64,000 nucleotides of DNA from Woeseiaceae bacterium. Lineage in GTDB: Bacteria > Pseudomonadota > Gammaproteobacteria > Steroidobacterales > Woeseiaceae. The position numbers were made by a program, and so were the translations under genes. The notes beneath the pieces were generated by a model. That model searched no databases, was not told the origin of the DNA, and saw nothing but the letters and a program-made list of their open reading frames with translations. The stretch lies in contig JANQPG010000028.1 of assembly GCA_028289545.1 (NCBI GenBank), positions 59,837-123,836 on the forward strand. Direction: 5' to 3'. This document shows, in pieces, positions 61,032-64,000 of the stretch (position 1 is its first letter; each line of letters begins with the position of its first letter).

Positions 61032-63446
61032 TCACAGTTCGTCCTCGGAGAGCACGACGAGGCTGTCTTCCGCCCGCAGCTCGAAGCGCGTGTTTTTCTC
61101 CGGAATCAACTGGATACCGTTGTTGTCATCCTTGCTGTTTTCGAGGAACTTCTTCTTCACGCCGATGCAGATTTCGCCGCGTTTTTGCGCAAGGCCCATC
61201 ATGTCGGCAAACGTCACTTCAACCGGCAGCTCGGCAAAATACAGGGGCGCCGGCTTGAGATAAATTTCCGATCCGTCTTCCTGGAAAATGTCGTCGTAGA
61301 CTTTCTCGATATCCCGACTCTCGGAGATCTGCGCCATAATCATGCTCACGAGGCGATTCGAGATGATGACGTCTTTGACCCCTGCCTTGGCGACCAGCTC
61401 GTCGTTTTGTGAGTCGAGGATTTCGGTGATGAGCTTCGTGTTTTCGCTTTCGGCCGGGTACTGGCTGAAGATTCGACGCAGGAGCAACATTGCAACGATG
61501 TTCTCGGAGTCGACGCGACTCGCGTCCGTCGCGCCGTCGTCCGACGACGTGCCCGCGAGAATGATGATGTTGTCGTACTCGAAGGGCCGGACCGACATGA
61601 GGTCTTCGATGTCGAGGCAATCTTTCACGACCAGCCTGACGTCGATGTCCTCGAGCTCGTCGTCGAGCGCCTTGATTTCCCCGGCCTGCGCTTCTGTCGG
61701 GTTCTTGAGCATGACGTGCACTTCGCTGCCGGCAATCACGTAGTCGGCAAACTCTCGAACGATAGCGGCCGACTTGAAGGTCCAGCCGATCATTAGCTCG
61801 CGCTCCACGCCCGGTTCCTGCCGCGTGTCCGGAATTTCCATGTCGGCGGGGGCCGCAACCGGCTCGGCGACAAGTTCGATGGTTGAGTCGTCGTCCGCGA
61901 CAATCAGAATCTCGTCGTCCACTTCGAGCACACGATCCGGGGGTGGATTCATCGTGATGGTCCCGTCGGCATCGCGGATGCCCATCGGCACGCCATCCGG
62001 AAAACGATAGCCGATCTCGCCGAACCGAGCGCCTCCCCAATCGGTATCGTAGAAGTAGATCTCGCAGCCGTCGAAGGACAGTATTTCATTGTAGACAACC
62101 GACAGACCCACCGATCGCGACGTTTGCACGAGCAGCTTCGCGAGGATGTCGCTCGTGTTGACCGTGACAACGTGCTCCGGAAAGCTCGAACGAACGATGT
62201 CTCTGTGCGTCGGGTTGAAGATCTCGGCGATGACGCTGAAGTCCTCGTCGTCGACCCCGTTGCCCATCGTCGCGAGCACGGTCTGTATGGCTTTGGCGTC
62301 GCTGGACGCCTTGAGTTCATCGCTGTCGGTTTCGTCGCAGCCCGCGAGGATAATGACCGAGCTTGCGGATTCCAGCGACACCATGTCCAGATTGGTCAGC
62401 GACGATACGTCGCCACTCCGCGTAACGAGCCTTGTCGTTGCGAGTTCCGGAACCCGGAGCCTAAGGATATCGTCCATCTCCTCCTTGTCGCGATCCGCGA
62501 GTATCACAACGCAGGCATCACTCTCGCTCTCGTTAGCGAGGATGAGTTCACGCAAGATCTCGGTGATGCGCTGCTCGTTCCAGCCCAGTATCAGGGTGTG
62601 GTCGGTCTCGATGACCTTCGAACGGCCTCGTTTCAGCTCGTAGATCTTCTGATCGAGCGCCGTCGTAATAAAGGCGATCAGGGCCGAGAGCATGACGATG
62701 CCGGCAATGCCGGCCAGTATTGCGAATACCTTGTAGGCGACGTTCGAATAAATATCCTGGGCCATGTTGCCCGGGTCGGTAATCTCGAGGAACGTAATGT
62801 ACAGGTTGCCGAAAAAGTCGAGCTCCTCGTGCTGCTGCGGTATCTCCGGAAACATCATGAGTAGCGCGCCGCGCAGCAAACCAATCAGCAAAAAGGCGCC
62901 GAGGAATACGATCGTCAGCACTTTGAAGATCGACCAGCCGCCCTTGGCCATGAACGTGTCGAAGCGATAGCGCATGCGGGCCTGACGTCTGCTCTTCGCC
63001 GACAGCTTTTTGGTCGGCCGCGGCTCGGTGATCTGCGTCAGATGCCTGATTTTGGCGGTTTCCGTCAGGTCGTAGGGGTCGGTGTCGTCGGCGTCGGGTT
63101 CGGGCTTGTTTTCCGAAGTCTCGAGATCCTCAGGTGTCTGCTCGGATTCGGGCGCACTCGGCAGCGCCGTCACATGATCCTGATTGGCGACGTCGGGCAC
63201 ACGAAGGGAATTGCCGTTCTCGTCGACGAGATAGATGATGGCGCCAAACGCTTTCAGGCGGGCAGCGAGACCGCTTGCGCGCTCCCACTCGAGGTTCTTG
63301 GCGAGCGTAATCGACTTGCCCGAAAACAGGCGGTCAATTGCCTCTTCGCCTCTGTTCAGGCGCTTCGAGAACTCGGCTCGCACGTCCTCGATCCGATAGC
63401 CCTCGGCAACCTCTCCCCTGAACGCAACTCTGTACTGGCTGGCCAT
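61032..63446 (-). CDS. CASTOR/POLLUX-type ion channel with RCK-like domains and a fused N-terminal domain
   Basis: 804 aa. Residues 1-75 form a small alpha/beta domain (YRVAFRGEVAEGYRIEDVRA; EEAIDRLFSGKSITLAKNLE) that occurs at the ends of other proteobacterial membrane proteins. An acidic linker follows, then membrane helices at about 175-200 and 235-265 with a pore-loop region between (YITFLEITDPGNM). Next comes DHTLILGWNEQRITEILREL, the start of the RCK/NAD-binding domain of CASTOR/POLLUX and TrkA-like proteins, and a second one near residue 550. It probably conducts K+ or Ca2+ under nucleotide control. Confidence 0.85.
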   Translation of the reverse strand: MASQYRVAFRGEVAEGYRIEDVRAEFSKRLNRGEEAIDRLFSGKSITLAKNLEWERASGLAARLKAFGAIIYLVDENGNSLRVPDVANQDHVTALPSAPESEQTPEDLETSENKPEPDADDTDPYDLTETAKIRHLTQITEPRPTKKLSAKSRRQARMRYRFDTFMAKGGWSIFKVLTIVFLGAFLLIGLLRGALLMMFPEIPQQHEELDFFGNLYITFLEITDPGNMAQDIYSNVAYKVFAILAGIAGIVMLSALIAFITTALDQKIYELKRGRSKVIETDHTLILGWNEQRITEILRELILANESESDACVVILADRDKEEMDDILRLRVPELATTRLVTRSGDVSSLTNLDMVSLESASSVIILAGCDETDSDELKASSDAKAIQTVLATMGNGVDDEDFSVIAEIFNPTHRDIVRSSFPEHVVTVNTSDILAKLLVQTSRSVGLSVVYNEILSFDGCEIYFYDTDWGGARFGEIGYRFPDGVPMGIRDADGTITMNPPPDRVLEVDDEILIVADDDSTIELVAEPVAAPADMEIPDTRQEPGVERELMIGWTFKSAAIVREFADYVIAGSEVHVMLKNPTEAQAGEIKALDDELEDIDVRLVVKDCLDIEDLMSVRPFEYDNIIILAGTSSDDGATDASRVDSENIVAMLLLRRIFSQYPAESENTKLITEILDSQNDELVAKAGVKDVIISNRLVSMIMAQISESRDIEKVYDDIFQEDGSEIYLKPAPLYFAELPVEVTFADMMGLAQKRGEICIGVKKKFLENSKDDNNGIQLIPEKNTRFELRAEDSLVVLSEDEL

Positions 63447-63612
63447 GCTGAAACCCCTGGCCGATCATTCGGCCAACGCGGCAAACACAGGCAAGATACT
63501 GCTGGCCATAGGAATTTTGGCCAACGCAGGTCACAGATTTTGTAAAAAGGAAGGGGGCGAAATGAGATTGGCGTCACACTGTCACGCTACGGCGCCGCCA
63601 ATTGCCGGACAC

Positions 63613-63650
63613 AAAAAAAAGCCGCAACTCTCTGAGCTGCGGCTTTCTCG
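63613..63650 (-). terminator. rRNA operon terminator
   Basis: On the minus strand, GCCGCA (63638-63643 complement) pairs with TGCGGC (63621-63626 complement), extended by an inner GAG/CTC, followed by eight U (63613-63620). Placed directly after the 5S gene. Confidence 0.9.
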
Positions 63651-63659
63651 TATTAAGAG

Positions 63660-63774
63660 CCTGGCGGTGTCCTACTCTCACATGGGGAGACCCCACACTA
63701 CCATCGGCGCTGAGTGTTTTCACTTCCGAGTTCGAAATGGGATCGGGTGGTTCCCACTCGCTATTGCCGCCAGG
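63660..63774 (-). rRNA. rrf: 5S ribosomal RNA
   Basis: 115 nt. Read on the minus strand it starts CCTGGCGGCAATAGCGAGTG and contains ATCCCATTTCGAACTCGG and CGATGGTAGTGTGGGG, ending GGACACCGCCAGG. The terminal helix pairs end to end. Full-length gammaproteobacterial 5S. Confidence 0.97.
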
Positions 63775-63836
63775 AAAACTGGTTCAACAATCTGGATTTC
63801 TGACGTCTTTCAAGCGTCGCACACATGTCGCGTACA

Positions 63837-63856
63837 ACACCAAAGTGCTTTGGTGT
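63837..63856 (-). other. Processing stem between 23S and 5S
   Basis: ACACCAAAG and CTTTGGTGT are perfect inverted arms with a 2-base centre (a 4-base loop in RNA). It lies immediately beyond the 23S 3' end, where rRNA precursor processing stems are found. Confidence 0.5.
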
Positions 63857-63858
63857 TA

Positions 63859-64000
63859 TATGGCCAAGCCGCACGAGCAATTAGTACTGGTTAGCTTCAT
63901 CCATTACTGAACTTCCACACCCAGCCTATCAACCTCGTAGTCTTCGAGGGCTCTTCAGGGACCTCGAGGGTCCAGGGAAAGTTAATCTTGGAGGAGGCTT
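63859..64000 (-). rRNA. rrl: 23S ribosomal RNA, 3' end (partial)
   Basis: The minus-strand sequence from 64000 down to about 63859 reads as the terminal part of 23S rRNA, with the conserved segment AGTACTAATTGCTCGTGCGG near the 3' end. The exact 3' boundary is estimated by comparison with the E. coli end. The remainder of the gene lies outside the window. Confidence 0.9.

Overview
The window is a GC-rich bacterial chromosome segment, most likely from a marine or environmental gammaproteobacterium of the Woeseiales/Steroidobacterales type. I infer this from the plsY-birA-coaX-SPOR gene string ending at tRNA-Thr(UGU), from two large TonB-dependent receptors, from UrcA, DUF3461 and DUF4199 family proteins, and from the 5S and 23S rRNA sequences at the right edge. 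This placement comes from gene families only; no phylogeny was run.

Region by region: 0-20 kb carries regulators and envelope or secreted proteins: AraC with an alpha/beta hydrolase and a SnoaL-like protein, a GNAT enzyme, a secreted glycerophosphodiesterase, an HAD phosphatase with a ParB-like partner, an ECF sigma factor cluster, a membrane-tethered LuxR regulator with DUF4199, and a large reprolysin-type metalloprotease. 20-28 kb is accessory in character: a spondin-domain protein, an FG-GAP repeat lipoprotein, a broken DUF2442 gene, a HigB/HigA toxin-antitoxin pair with a palindromic operator, a DUF4279 remnant and a secreted DUF4259 protein. 28.7-34.0 kb looks like a small defence island. 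It is visibly AT-richer than the backbone and holds a TIR-like protein, an HsdR_N-type nuclease, a Ser/Thr kinase with extra N- and C-terminal domains, and a two-gene membrane/lamin-tail-like pair. It abuts the 3' end of tRNA-Thr.

34-63.5 kb is largely housekeeping: the SPOR/coaX/birA/plsY operon, a YegS-like lipid kinase, an EamA transporter, an M61 protease, two arginine-deiminase-superfamily hydrolases, two glutathione transferases, an ion channel, a monoglyceride lipase-like enzyme overlapping a KamA-type radical SAM enzyme, two TonB receptors, TetR, an SDR, UrcA, a YbjN-like protein, a Rieske-glutamate synthase fusion, DUF3461, a Bax-inhibitor-1 protein and a CASTOR/POLLUX-type channel. 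The window ends in the 3' part of an rRNA operon on the minus strand (23S end, 5S, terminator).

The best candidate for an undescribed system is the 28.7-34.0 kb cluster, especially the HTH-kinase protein with an unrecognised C-terminal domain and the adjacent 2TM/lamin-tail-like pair. Other items worth a look are a stand-alone Rieske-GltS fusion, a channel with a fused N-terminal domain, a Cys-type alpha/beta hydrolase whose catalytic His appears to be Gln, and structured or palindromic leaders before urcA, the DUF4199 gene and the second TonB receptor.
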